A stretch of 64,000 nt of DNA. Origin: OFTM10 sp964344055 (GTDB lineage: Bacteria; Actinomycetota; Acidimicrobiia; Acidimicrobiales; Aldehydirespiratoraceae). Both the position numbers and the translations under genes were made by a program. The stretch is from contig CAYFLT010000009.1 in NCBI GenBank assembly GCA_964344055.1, forward strand, positions 17,111 to 81,110, given 5' to 3'. Below are positions 44,474-52,601 of the stretch, piece after piece (positions within the stretch are counted from its first letter, which is position 1; every line of letters starts with the position of its first letter). The notes beneath the pieces are model-generated. The model saw only the letters and a program-made list of their open reading frames with translations, had not been told where the DNA came from and ran no database searches.

Positions 44474-46086
44474 CAGAGACCCCCCTCGGTGGAGCCGCGG
44501 AACGCCTCGATCAGCAGCACCGACGCGGCAACCATCGCCATGAGCACCACCGCGAGCGCCATGGCCTGACCGCGGAGCAACTCGCCTGGGGTGCCGAGGA
44601 GCCGGAAGATCGCGACCGGTGCGGTGAGGTTCTCGGGCCGGCGTGGGATGAAGGAGGTGGCGCCGAACTCGCCGAGCGAGACGGCGAACGCGAAGGCTGC
44701 GCCCACCACCAGCCCGCGACCGCCGATGGGGAGATCGATCTCGCGCCGAACCCTTCGCGGCGACGCCCCCAGCATCGACGCAGCCTCTCTGACCCGTCGG
44801 TCGATACCCCGCAGGACCGGCACCATCGTGCGTACCACGAACGGCACGCCGACCAGCGCGTGGGCGACGGGCACGATCCACCACGAGGTCCGCAGGTCGA
44901 GCGGAGGCTCGTCGAGCGCGATGAGGATGCCGAACCCGATCGTCACCGCGGACGTTCCGAGCGGCAGCGTGAGCCCGAGGTCGAACACCCGCCCGATCCC
45001 GCGCCGGCCGTGGACCACCACCAACGCCGCGAGGGTGCCGACGAGGACGGCGATGGCCGTCGCCACCACCGCGAACACCAGCGAGTTCCAGATCGCGATC
45101 GTCGCAGGGGCCGGCAGCTGGCGAACCCGCTCGCCGAGGGCTCGGTAGTGGTTGAAGCCATATCCGTCGCCGACTGCGAGCGATCGTTCGACCAGGACCG
45201 CAATCGGCGTGCCGAGCAAGGCCACCATCACGGCGCCGTTCAGAAGCACCCACTGCCGGCGGGTCGAGCCCGACGGGCTCCGAACCAGGCGACCGGTGAC
45301 GGCACGGCGCCGTTCGAGGCGGGTGGCGACGATCACGAGGGCGACCACGGCCACCAGTTGGACGAGCGCCAGCGCCGCGGCAGTCGTGAGATCGGACCGG
45401 GTGACGGCATAGCGGTAGATCTCGGTCTCGATCGTCGCCCGCCGAGGCCCGCCCAGGATGAGGACGACACCGAAAGAGGTGAACGAGAACAGGAAGACGA
45501 TGGCGGCGGCCGCGCTGATCGCCGGGCGAAGGCGCGGGAGGGTGACCTCCCACCACGTGCGGAGCCGGCCGGCGCCGAGCAGCCGGGCCTGGTCCTCCAA
45601 CCGGCCGTCGAGCCCGGCCCAGAAGGCACCCACCGTACGGACCACCACCGCGTAGTTGAAGAACACGTGGGCGAGCAGGATCGCCCACACGGTGTGCCGG
45701 AGGCGCATGTCACCACCGTCGAGTCCGAATCGATCGAACACGCCCTCGAAGGCGCCGGCGACGACGACCGTCGGGAGAACGAACGGCACGGTCACGATGG
45801 CCCGCAAGAACCGCTGCTGGCGCTGGTTCAGCCTGGCCAGGACTCCGGCGGCTGGGAGCCCGACCACGAGCGTGAGCAGGGTCGACACCGCGGCCTGCCA
45901 GAAGGTGAACCAGACGACCTCACGTTGTCGGGCCGAGGTGGCGAGCTCGCCGAGTGCGTCCCAGCCCTCGCCTCCGAGTCCACGAGCGAGAATCGAGGCG
46001 ACCGGATACAGGAAGAACACCGCAAGGAACGCTGCGGGGACAGCGAGTGCCACCCATCCCGCGAGCGATCCGGCGAGGCGGCGCAT
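44473..46086 (-). CDS. thiP: Thiamine ABC transporter permease
   Basis: 537 residues with about 12 membrane helices in two binding-protein-dependent transport halves, each with an EAA-type loop (DQARLLGAGRLRTWWEVTLP; REAASMLGASPRRVRREIDLP). This double-permease layout is ThiP/FbpB-type. ATG 46084-46086 overlaps thiB stop as TGATG. Thiamine assigned from the riboswitch upstream. Confidence 0.93.
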   Translation of the reverse strand: MRRLAGSLAGWVALAVPAAFLAVFFLYPVASILARGLGGEGWDALGELATSARQREVVWFTFWQAAVSTLLTLVVGLPAAGVLARLNQRQQRFLRAIVTVPFVLPTVVVAGAFEGVFDRFGLDGGDMRLRHTVWAILLAHVFFNYAVVVRTVGAFWAGLDGRLEDQARLLGAGRLRTWWEVTLPRLRPAISAAAAIVFLFSFTSFGVVLILGGPRRATIETEIYRYAVTRSDLTTAAALALVQLVAVVALVIVATRLERRRAVTGRLVRSPSGSTRRQWVLLNGAVMVALLGTPIAVLVERSLAVGDGYGFNHYRALGERVRQLPAPATIAIWNSLVFAVVATAIAVLVGTLAALVVVHGRRGIGRVFDLGLTLPLGTSAVTIGFGILIALDEPPLDLRTSWWIVPVAHALVGVPFVVRTMVPVLRGIDRRVREAASMLGASPRRVRREIDLPIGGRGLVVGAAFAFAVSLGEFGATSFIPRRPENLTAPVAIFRLLGTPGELLRGQAMALAVVLMAMVAASVLLIEAFRGSTEGGL

Positions 46087-47168
46087 CAGCCCAAGACGAT
46101 CTCGACCCAGCGGTCGACCCATTCGTCCCGGTTGGCCTCGATCTCGGCCGGGTCGAGCATGTGGGGATCGTCAGCGAGCTGAGCATGTTCCACGAACTCG
46201 GGCGGCAGGGTGGCAGATTCGGTTGCGGGGAACACGAACATGCTGAGCGGCACGTCGTTCTGGAAGACGGGGGTGAGCATGAAGTCGATGAACGCGCCGG
46301 CCGCGGCCGTCTTCTCGGTGCCGCTGAGGATCCCCGCGAACTCGATCTGACGGAAGCAGGAGTCGAGCAGCACACCGGTGGGCGGGGTGTCGATCGGTTC
46401 GGCCGCGAAGATCACCTCGGCAGGTGGGCTCGACGCGTAGGACACCACGAGGGAGCGCTCGCCGCCACCGGCCACGAACTCGCCGTAGTACGCATCCTCC
46501 CAGCCGGCAGTGACCGTCACGCCGTTGTCGACCAGATCGGTCCAGTACTGCTCCCAGTCGTCTGTGCCGGCGATGGTCGCGAGCAGGAAGGCGAGGCCGG
46601 GCGAGGAGGTCTCGGGGCTCTGGACGACGAGATGGTCGGCGTAGGCCGGGTCGGTGAGCTCCTCGAGGCTGGTCGGAGCCGCGGCCGGGAGTGCGTCGAT
46701 CCAGTAGTTGACGCACACGTCGCCGAAGTCGATCGGGGTGACGCGGCCCGCCGGGTCGAGGTCGAGGCCATCGATGATGTCGTCGGCGTTGACCGAGGTG
46801 TACGGCTCGAACAGATCAGCGTCGAGGGCCCGTTGCAGGAAGGTGTTGTCGACGCCGAACATCACATCCGCGAGCGGATTGCCGGCGGTGAGGATGGCTT
46901 CGCTGATCATCTGGCCGGTGTCACCCGACGACAGGAGCTGGACGGTCACGCCGGTGTCGGTCGTGAAGGCCTCGAGCGTGGCGTCGGAGATGGCGAAGCT
47001 GTCGTGGGTCATGACCGTGATGGTCTGCCCTTCGATGTCGACGGCGGCCGTGTCCTCGCCGTCGGGCGCCGGGTCGGAGTCGGCGGGCTCCGTGGCGTCG
47101 TCGCCGCAGGATGCGCTCACGAGCGCGAAGAGCAGGGCGAGGATGATGATTCGGTGGGCGTGGCGCAT
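46086..47168 (-). CDS. thiB: Thiamine-binding lipoprotein of ABC transporter
   Basis: 360 residues. Signal peptide with lipobox SASC (Cys about 21), then family 1 substrate-binding protein: ITVMTHDSFAISDATLEAFTTDTG, GDTGQMISEAILTAGNPLADVMFGVDN, PIDFGDVCVNYW, closely ThiB-like. ATG 47166-47168 has GGAGGA, part of the riboswitch 3' strand, so translation control is plausible. Confidence 0.94.
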   Translation of the reverse strand: MRHAHRIIILALLFALVSASCGDDATEPADSDPAPDGEDTAAVDIEGQTITVMTHDSFAISDATLEAFTTDTGVTVQLLSSGDTGQMISEAILTAGNPLADVMFGVDNTFLQRALDADLFEPYTSVNADDIIDGLDLDPAGRVTPIDFGDVCVNYWIDALPAAAPTSLEELTDPAYADHLVVQSPETSSPGLAFLLATIAGTDDWEQYWTDLVDNGVTVTAGWEDAYYGEFVAGGGERSLVVSYASSPPAEVIFAAEPIDTPPTGVLLDSCFRQIEFAGILSGTEKTAAAGAFIDFMLTPVFQNDVPLSMFVFPATESATLPPEFVEHAQLADDPHMLDPAEIEANRDEWVDRWVEIVLG

Positions 47169-47170
47169 GG

Positions 47171-47262
47171 CTTCCTCCGCTGGCATTACCCAGATCAGGT
47201 TCCGACGGGTCGCCGACGCGGATGGTCGACCTCTCAGCCCGGCTGCCCCGAGCTCCCCGGTT
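47171..47262 (-). promoter_or_regulatory. TPP riboswitch (THI box)
   Basis: On the minus strand the conserved parts are all present in order: CCGGGGAGC, GGGCTGAGA, then CGACCCGTCGGAACCTGA, TCTGGGTAATGCCAGC and GGAGGAA. Ends 3 nt before the thiB ATG. TPP binding is expected to hide the GGAGG and shut down thiBPQ. Confidence 0.95.
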
Positions 47263-47282
47263 CTTCAGTTGCGGGCGCCAGC

Positions 47283-47844
47283 CTACTCTGGTGCGAGGGC
47301 GCTCGGAAGGGCCGACCGGCGGCCCCAGACCAGGCGCAGCGCCAGGACGAGCACCACCTCGGCGGCGAGCACCAGGCCGGCGATCGTCACAACTGGGTTG
47401 CCGAGGTCGGTGCNNNNNNNNNNTCAGCCCGTGGGCGGTGGCGAGAACGAGCAGTGGTGCGCTGAGCGCGTGCAGCGCCCGCCAACTGCGCAGCGGAATC
47501 CGTCCCCGTAGCCACGAGGTGGTCTGGACGACGGCGAGGAGCCAGAGCGCCAACACGCCGAGCGCCGATCCGGTGTCCTCGTAGTCGGAAGCGAACGGCA
47601 CCAGCAGCTCACCCACGGTGAGGTCGACGAAGTCGTCCAGGTAGAGCGCGACGACGTGGACCGCGGTGAGTGTCACGGTCAGCCAGCCCAGGTGACGATG
47701 GAGGTCGAGCAGCCAGGCGGGCGACGGCCGTCGCTCGAGCACCCGGCTCGACAGCAGGAGTCCCCACAGGACGGCCACCGCCAACAGGGCCCATGCCACC
47801 AGTCCCGAGGCCCGGGTGATGTACCAGGTGAGCTCAGCCGGCAT
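47283..47844 (-). CDS. Ferric-reductase-like transmembrane protein, interrupted by assembly gap
   Basis: Polytopic protein of about 185 residues with heme-b type features: LLDLHRHLGWLTVTLTAVHVVALYLDDF and the later LHALSAPLLVLATAHG, i.e. paired His on two helices. Ten N at 47414-47423 interrupt helix 5; beyond it the frame reads NPVVTIAGLVLAAEVVLVLAL and ends at 47283. ATG 47842-47844 overlaps apbE. Likely a membrane cytochrome b in a small redox pair with the FMN transferase. Confidence 0.8.
47414..47423. other. Assembly gap (10 N)
   Basis: Inside the ferric-reductase-like gene; true length unknown. Confidence 0.99.
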
Positions 47845-48685
47845 TCCGCCACCTTCGGGCTGCCGCGTCGGCGAGCCAGCCCTCATCAGCGAGGAAGGCG
47901 TCCGGTCGACCGACGGTGGTGAGCGTGCCGTCGGCCTCGACGAGCCAGGCGGCGACACCGAGAGGGCGCAGAAGGTCGACGGCGTCGCCGAGCGGTGCGA
48001 TCGACGCCGCGGTGGCCAGCATCTCCGCGCCGGCCGCGGTGCGGGCGACGATGAGCGCGACACGGGCGGACCGGGGTGGGCGACTGCGCGACGGGTCGAT
48101 GAGGTGATCTGCTCGCCCGGTCGGTCCGGACATCGCAATGCCGGCCTCCTGCACTCGGAGCAGCGCGGGCCTTGCTTCGCTCGGCCCGCTCACCTCGATC
48201 TCGACGGGCACCGTGGATCGGACCCGGACGTCGCCGCCGATGCTCGCTACGGCGGTCGCGGCACCGGCATCACCAATGAGTATCTCCGTCACCAGGTCCG
48301 CAGTCCGCCCTTTTGCGACCGCACCGAGATCGAGACGGGTGCCCGGGTCGGTGTGGACGAAACCCGTCGTCTCGTGAGCGACGAACGGTGAGCCGTCGAG
48401 CGTCGGGTCGAACCAGCCGTCGGTGACGGTGCGACCTTCGAGGGTCAGGGCGAGGAGTGCCGCGGTTCGTCGATCGACCACGACCGGGCCCCGGGCTCGG
48501 TTGATGATCGAGATTGCGCTGGTCTCGACGAATCGGGACCAGCGTGCTTCGAGGTCCGCCACCAGCGCCAAGGCCCGGTCGACTCGATCCCTGTCGACGT
48601 TGGCGGCGATCGCGGCGGTCGAGCCCATCGCCGGCGCCTCGCTCCAGACCAGGTCGACAACGTCAGGAGGCACGTCAAGAGACAC
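47834..48685 (-). CDS. apbE: FAD:protein FMN transferase (ApbE)
   Basis: 283 residues. ApbE covalently attaches FMN to Ser/Thr of target proteins. Motifs: GSTAAIAANV, FDPTLDG, RLDLGAVAKGRTAD (lysine-containing block), SIGGDVRV, ATAASIAPLGDA. Short for the family and lacking an obvious export signal, so possibly cytoplasmic or with an unseen anchor. Its target could be the small protein encoded upstream or a protein elsewhere. Overlaps the membrane protein gene by 11 nt. Confidence 0.88.
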   Translation of the reverse strand: MSLDVPPDVVDLVWSEAPAMGSTAAIAANVDRDRVDRALALVADLEARWSRFVETSAISIINRARGPVVVDRRTAALLALTLEGRTVTDGWFDPTLDGSPFVAHETTGFVHTDPGTRLDLGAVAKGRTADLVTEILIGDAGAATAVASIGGDVRVRSTVPVEIEVSGPSEARPALLRVQEAGIAMSGPTGRADHLIDPSRSRPPRSARVALIVARTAAGAEMLATAASIAPLGDAVDLLRPLGVAAWLVEADGTLTTVGRPDAFLADEGWLADAAARRWRNAG

Positions 48686-48923
48686 GGACCCTCACTCTCG
48701 GAGGGACACGAACCAGCGGTTCATCGACCTGCGCCTCCACGGGTTCGGCCGCGGTCATCTCCGCGAGGGCCACCTCCCCGACCGCGCTGGCGAGCGCTCC
48801 GGCGACCCGACCCGTGTCGTCCTCATGGTCGGCCGACCCCGCCGCGGCCATGGACACGACAGTCCCGACGGTGACCGCTGCGGTCACCGATGTGGCGACA
48901 TACCTTGCGCGACGAGATCCCAT
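48675..48923 (-). CDS. Small membrane-anchored or exported protein, unknown
   Basis: 82 residues. One hydrophobic N-terminal helix (VATSVTAAVTVGTVVSMAAAG, signal or anchor), then acidic/alanine-rich part and basic C-terminus (VRVPPRVRVRVS). No FMN-binding (S/T)GA(T/S) motif seen. ATG 48921-48923; overlaps apbE start by 11 nt, so in one operon with it. Confidence 0.6.
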   Translation of the reverse strand: MGSRRARYVATSVTAAVTVGTVVSMAAAGSADHEDDTGRVAGALASAVGEVALAEMTAAEPVEAQVDEPLVRVPPRVRVRVS

Positions 48924-48980
48924 GGTCTCGAGATGACCAGACGAAGGTGAGGAAACGGTGAAGAACGAGACAACGGGGCC

Positions 48981-49029
48981 GGGGCCACGTGTCTCAGTGG
49001 GACAGGTGGCCCCGCCCCGCCTGTCCCAC
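48981..49029. terminator. Two overlapping mutually exclusive hairpins after the aminotransferase gene
   Basis: Hairpin A: arms 48981-48993 and 49001-49013, 13 bp with one mismatch. Hairpin B: perfect 10-bp arms 48997-49006 and 49020-49029. They share 48997-49013 so cannot both form. On the minus strand A is followed by TTGTCTCGTTCTTC. Probable terminator of the aminotransferase gene, whose stop abuts B. Confidence 0.55.
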
Positions 49030-50240
49030 TACGCGACTGCAGCGAGGGCGTCGACCAGGCGATCGATCTGTTCGTCGGTGGCGACAAGCGGCGGGCAGAA
49101 CGCGAGCGAGTCGGCGAGAGGACGAACGATCACGCCCTCACCCAGAGCTGCGTCGCGCACCCCGTACGGGGTCTGGTCCTCGCGAGTGAGGAGGGCGTAG
49201 ACGAAGCCGTCGCCCCGGAGCCCGGCGTAGAGGCCGTCGTCGACCAGGGTCTGCAGCCCGGCACTCAGCCGCTTGCCGAGATGCTTCGCTCGATCGAGCA
49301 GGCCGTCGCGCTCGGTGATGTTGATGCACGCCAACCCGGCCGCACAGGCGGCATTGTGGCCCGAGTAGGTGTAGCCGTGGCGCAGCAGCCAGTCGTCATC
49401 GGCCTCGAGCGGATCGCGAACCCGCTGGCCGACGATCACGCCACTCAACGGCATGTAGCCGGAGCTGACCGCCTTGGCGAAGGTGATCATGTCGGGGCGG
49501 ACACCATAGAAGTCGGCACCGAACCACTCACCGAGCCGGCCGTAGCCGCAGATCACCTCATCGGAGATCATGTACGCACCGTGCTCGTCGCAGAGGCGTC
49601 GGATGCCCTCGAGGTACCCGGGCGGAGGCGGGATCACACCGCCGGCCCCCTGCAGCGGCTCGGACAGGACGGCCGCCACCTGATCGCCCTTCTCGGCGAA
49701 GACCTTCGCCATGTGCTCGATGTCGTCGTTGGGCACGACGATGTGGTGCTGCAGCAGGTCGCCGAAGCCCTCCCGGTTCGGCTGGATGCCCTGGGATGAG
49801 GTGCCGCCGTAGTTGGTGCCGTGGTAGCCGGCGGTGCGGGAGATGACGATCTGCTTCTCCGGATGCCCGGCCCGCTGCTGGGCGGCCCGGGCGATCTTGA
49901 GCGCCGTGTCGATTGCTTCGGAGCCGCTCTGGCCGAGGAACACCCGACCGTTCTCGACCGGCGAGATGCCCGAGATCCGGTCGGCCAGCTCCTCGGCCTG
50001 GTCGTTCGCGAACGGGTCGAACACGTGGTAGGCGTGGATCTTCTGGAGCTGATTGCTGATGGCGTCGATGACTTCCTGGTTGCCGTACCCGAGGTTCGCG
50101 AACCACAGCGCCGACATGCCGTCGATGTAGTCGTTGCCCTTGTCGTCGGTGATCACCGCACCCTTACCGGAGACGATGTTGAGGAAGTCGCCGTGGGCCT
50201 TGGGCGGCGGGGTGAACGGATGAATCAGGGCGGAAGTCAT
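49029..50240 (-). CDS. Class III PLP-dependent aminotransferase
   Basis: 403 residues. PLP-phosphate region GQSGSEAIDTALK, AGYHGTNYGGTS, cofactor Asp in ISDEVICGYGRLG, catalytic Lys in ITFAKAVSSGYMPLSG. Omega-aminotransferase type (beta-alanine, GABA, putrescine-like amines with pyruvate or 2-oxoglutarate). ATG 50238-50240. Divergent from a zinc alcohol dehydrogenase gene with a palindromic operator between; near the BMC locus, so possibly part of its amine metabolism (inference). Confidence 0.9.
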   Translation of the reverse strand: MTSALIHPFTPPPKAHGDFLNIVSGKGAVITDDKGNDYIDGMSALWFANLGYGNQEVIDAISNQLQKIHAYHVFDPFANDQAEELADRISGISPVENGRVFLGQSGSEAIDTALKIARAAQQRAGHPEKQIVISRTAGYHGTNYGGTSSQGIQPNREGFGDLLQHHIVVPNDDIEHMAKVFAEKGDQVAAVLSEPLQGAGGVIPPPPGYLEGIRRLCDEHGAYMISDEVICGYGRLGEWFGADFYGVRPDMITFAKAVSSGYMPLSGVIVGQRVRDPLEADDDWLLRHGYTYSGHNAACAAGLACINITERDGLLDRAKHLGKRLSAGLQTLVDDGLYAGLRGDGFVYALLTREDQTPYGVRDAALGEGVIVRPLADSLAFCPPLVATDEQIDRLVDALAAVA

Positions 50241-50284
50241 GGCGAGAGTCTGACCTTCTTGCGTTGGGGATGCCAGTACCTGTT

Positions 50285-50308
50285 TAATGTGGGTTGTGAC
50301 CCAGATTA
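50285..50308. promoter_or_regulatory. Palindromic operator in the aminotransferase/alcohol dehydrogenase divergent promoter
   Basis: Arms TAATGTGGGT (50285-50294) and ACCCAGATTA (50299-50308), 9 of 10 pairs, 4-nt centre TGTG. It lies 16 nt from the TTG start of one gene and 44 nt from the ATG of the other. Regulator not identified. Confidence 0.65.
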
Positions 50309-50324
50309 GCTCAGGAGCGCCGAG

Positions 50325-51446
50325 TTGAACACCCCGGACGCCAACGTCGTACTCACCATCCCCGAGCCCGAACGGACTGAACTGAAGGAGAAGCCGTTTC
50401 CCTCGATCGTGGAGGGCTTCGTCGTGGTGGAGATGGACATCGCGCCGGTGTGCAACGAGGCCCGGATCTTTCGCGACCACCAGTTCGAATGGCACGACAG
50501 CCCCGAGCATCTGGGCCACGAAGGCGTCGGAACAGTCGTCGAGACCCGACCCGGCTCCCGCTTCTCCGCGGGCGAGCGGGTGATCGTGTGGCAGGGCAAC
50601 CCGTGCCAGGAGTGCTTCGTCTGCACCACCGGGCTGTCCCCCACCCACTGCCTCGGGATCCCGTACGAGGGATTCGACGACGGCATGGCGCCCCAGGACG
50701 TCACTGCCGGCCTCCTCGGCATCGAGAGGGTGAACGGCTCGGCATCCGGCGGCTTCGCCATGGCCCGGTATCGCATCGCACCCGAGCACATGATCACGGT
50801 GCTCCCCGACGATCTGTCCTTCCACCACGCGGCCGCCGGCAACTGCACGCTCGGCCCGTCCTACTCGCTCGCCGAGACCGTCGGGATCTCCGCCGGCGAC
50901 GTGGTGTTGGTCGGCGGCATCGGCTTCATCGGTCTCGGCGCCATCGCCAATGCCCTGTACCGCAATGCGACGGTGGTCGTCCTCGGCCGCAACGAGGCCC
51001 GCATGGACATCTGCCGCGATCTCGGGGTCCACGCCGTCATCGACCCGGACGACGACGACTGGATCGACCAGCTCCACGCCCTGACCGGCGACCGGCGTGG
51101 CGCCGACGTGGCGTTCGAGTGCTCGGGTGCGCCGTACTACCTCGATCGGTGCTTCGCCGGGGTTCGCCGGTACGGATCGGTCGTCTCACTCGGCCACAAC
51201 GGCTCCCAGCCGTACTCGCTGAGCATCCTCAACGACATCATGGACCGGGCGATCAGCTGGACGGGTGCCCACGACGTCCGCTTCCGCGACCGGTCCGGGC
51301 TCATCCGGATGATGGGCGACACCGAGACCCAACGCCGGATCGACCGATTCGTCACCCACACGTTCCCCATGTCGCAGGCGCAAGACGCCTTCGAGATCGG
51401 TCTCGGCAAGGAGTGCGGAAAGATCTACCTCCGTCCCCAGGAGTGA
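50325..51446 (+). CDS. Zinc-type alcohol dehydrogenase family protein
   Basis: 373-residue medium-chain dehydrogenase. GHEGVGTVVETRPGSRFSAGERVIV, structural-zinc-like cysteines CQECFVC...HC, Rossmann GGIGFIGLGAIA (about 203-214). The usual catalytic Cys-Gly-Ser/Thr is CNEARIF here, with HLGHEG kept. TTG start at 50325 with AGGAG upstream. May reduce or oxidise the amino-alcohol or aldehyde of the neighbouring BMC pathway (inference). Confidence 0.87.
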   Translation: MNTPDANVVLTIPEPERTELKEKPFPSIVEGFVVVEMDIAPVCNEARIFRDHQFEWHDSPEHLGHEGVGTVVETRPGSRFSAGERVIVWQGNPCQECFVCTTGLSPTHCLGIPYEGFDDGMAPQDVTAGLLGIERVNGSASGGFAMARYRIAPEHMITVLPDDLSFHHAAAGNCTLGPSYSLAETVGISAGDVVLVGGIGFIGLGAIANALYRNATVVVLGRNEARMDICRDLGVHAVIDPDDDDWIDQLHALTGDRRGADVAFECSGAPYYLDRCFAGVRRYGSVVSLGHNGSQPYSLSILNDIMDRAISWTGAHDVRFRDRSGLIRMMGDTETQRRIDRFVTHTFPMSQAQDAFEIGLGKECGKIYLRPQE

Positions 51447-51455
51447 GACACCGGG

Positions 51456-51566
51456 TCCCGTCCCCTTTTGTATCAAGGGGTCTGATCCCGGTCGCTTCTT
51501 CCGGGTCTGCGGCACTCTCCGCAGCTACCAAAGGTCAAACGGGTGCCTGTCCCCCAGCGTTTGACC
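51456..51566. repeat. REP-like palindromes between convergent genes
   Basis: Inverted repeat 51533-51566 (GGTCAAACG...CGTTTGACC around GGTGCCTGTCCCCCAG) shares its core word with the block at 27334-27480. Another imperfect palindrome with GGGTCTGATCCC lies at about 51476-51490. Sits between the ends of the dehydrogenase and kinase genes. Confidence 0.7.
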
Positions 51567-52601
51567 TCAGATGATCTTGGCTTCTTCGAGGGCGGCGGCG
51601 TAGCGGTTGGCGGCCGCGGTGACGACCTCCATGGCGCCCTCGGCGGTGAGGTCGGTGTGGGCCACCACCTGCACGGCGATCGCCCAACCGGCGGCGAGGG
51701 CGTCGGGGAAGCTTCCTCGCATGACCGCGACATGTCCGGCGTTCACACCGTTCGCGGCGAGTCGGTCGAGATAGTGGTCGAGCAGCTCGCCGATCCGGCC
51801 CGCCCGTTCCTCCTCGCGCACGCTCATCCCGATGAGGTAGGCCACGTCGACCACTGCCCGCCGGCGGCGCACCGTCTCCCAGTCGATCACCACGATCTCG
51901 TCGGCGTCGAAGAAGACGTTCTCCACCCGAATGTCGCCGTGGGTGAGCGTGACCGGATCACGATCGAGCCGTTCGACCAGCGCCGGGTAGATCTCGCCGT
52001 ACCCCCTCGTCCACTCCACCAGCGATCCCCGTACCACGCCGACAAGCCGGTCCGCCGCCCGCCCGGCGCCTTCGATCACATTGTCGGTGAAGCCCGTGTT
52101 CGCCATCTCCGGCTCCACCCAGACAGGGATCCCGCGACCGTTCCAGAAGTGGGCGTGGAAGTCGGCCATGGCGTCGAGCACACGGACCGCATCGTCGACC
52201 GGACAGCCGTCGATGTCGCTGATGTGCCGCAGCGGCGAGAGGTCTTCCATCACCTCGATGAAGACCCGATCGTCGAAGTCGTAGTGCGCCAGCCACACCC
52301 GCGGGACCCTCAGCGGCGCGTCCTCGGCCAACTCGTTGTAGAAGCGGACCTCGCCCTTGTAGGCGCCCTCGGCCCAGAGAATCGCGGCCACGTCGGGATC
52401 GGGGCTGGGGAGCTTGACGGTGACCGATCCCGGCCGATCACCGTCGCCGTCACCCTTGTAGGTGAGTCGGCACCGGACCGCCTCACCGAAGAAGCTCTGG
52501 CCCAGCGGCTCGATCGTGATGTCGGCGACAGGCGCGCCGAGCACCTCGGAGAAGAACTCGGGACCGAGCTCCTCCTTGGTGCGCGGCAGCCCGCCGGCCA
52601 T
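51567..52601 (-). CDS. APH-family kinase (candidate amino-alcohol kinase)
   Basis: 344 residues, aminoglycoside phosphotransferase/choline kinase fold. GQSFFGEAVRCRLTY glycine-rich strand, catalytic loop THGDIRVENVFFD, and Mg-binding VVIDWETV. In RMM-type loci such a kinase phosphorylates 1-amino-2-propanol; here the same is inferred. ATG 52599-52601 overlaps the ureohydrolase stop as TGATG, so the two are made together. Confidence 0.85.
   Translation of the reverse strand: MAGGLPRTKEELGPEFFSEVLGAPVADITIEPLGQSFFGEAVRCRLTYKGDGDGDRPGSVTVKLPSPDPDVAAILWAEGAYKGEVRFYNELAEDAPLRVPRVWLAHYDFDDRVFIEVMEDLSPLRHISDIDGCPVDDAVRVLDAMADFHAHFWNGRGIPVWVEPEMANTGFTDNVIEGAGRAADRLVGVVRGSLVEWTRGYGEIYPALVERLDRDPVTLTHGDIRVENVFFDADEIVVIDWETVRRRRAVVDVAYLIGMSVREEERAGRIGELLDHYLDRLAANGVNAGHVAVMRGSFPDALAAGWAIAVQVVAHTDLTAEGAMEVVTAAANRYAAALEEAKII

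Noticed and set aside
51567..52601. Aminoglycoside-resistance gene
   Set aside because: The APH fold is shared by many small-molecule kinases, and coupling to the ureohydrolase and BMC genes points to metabolism.
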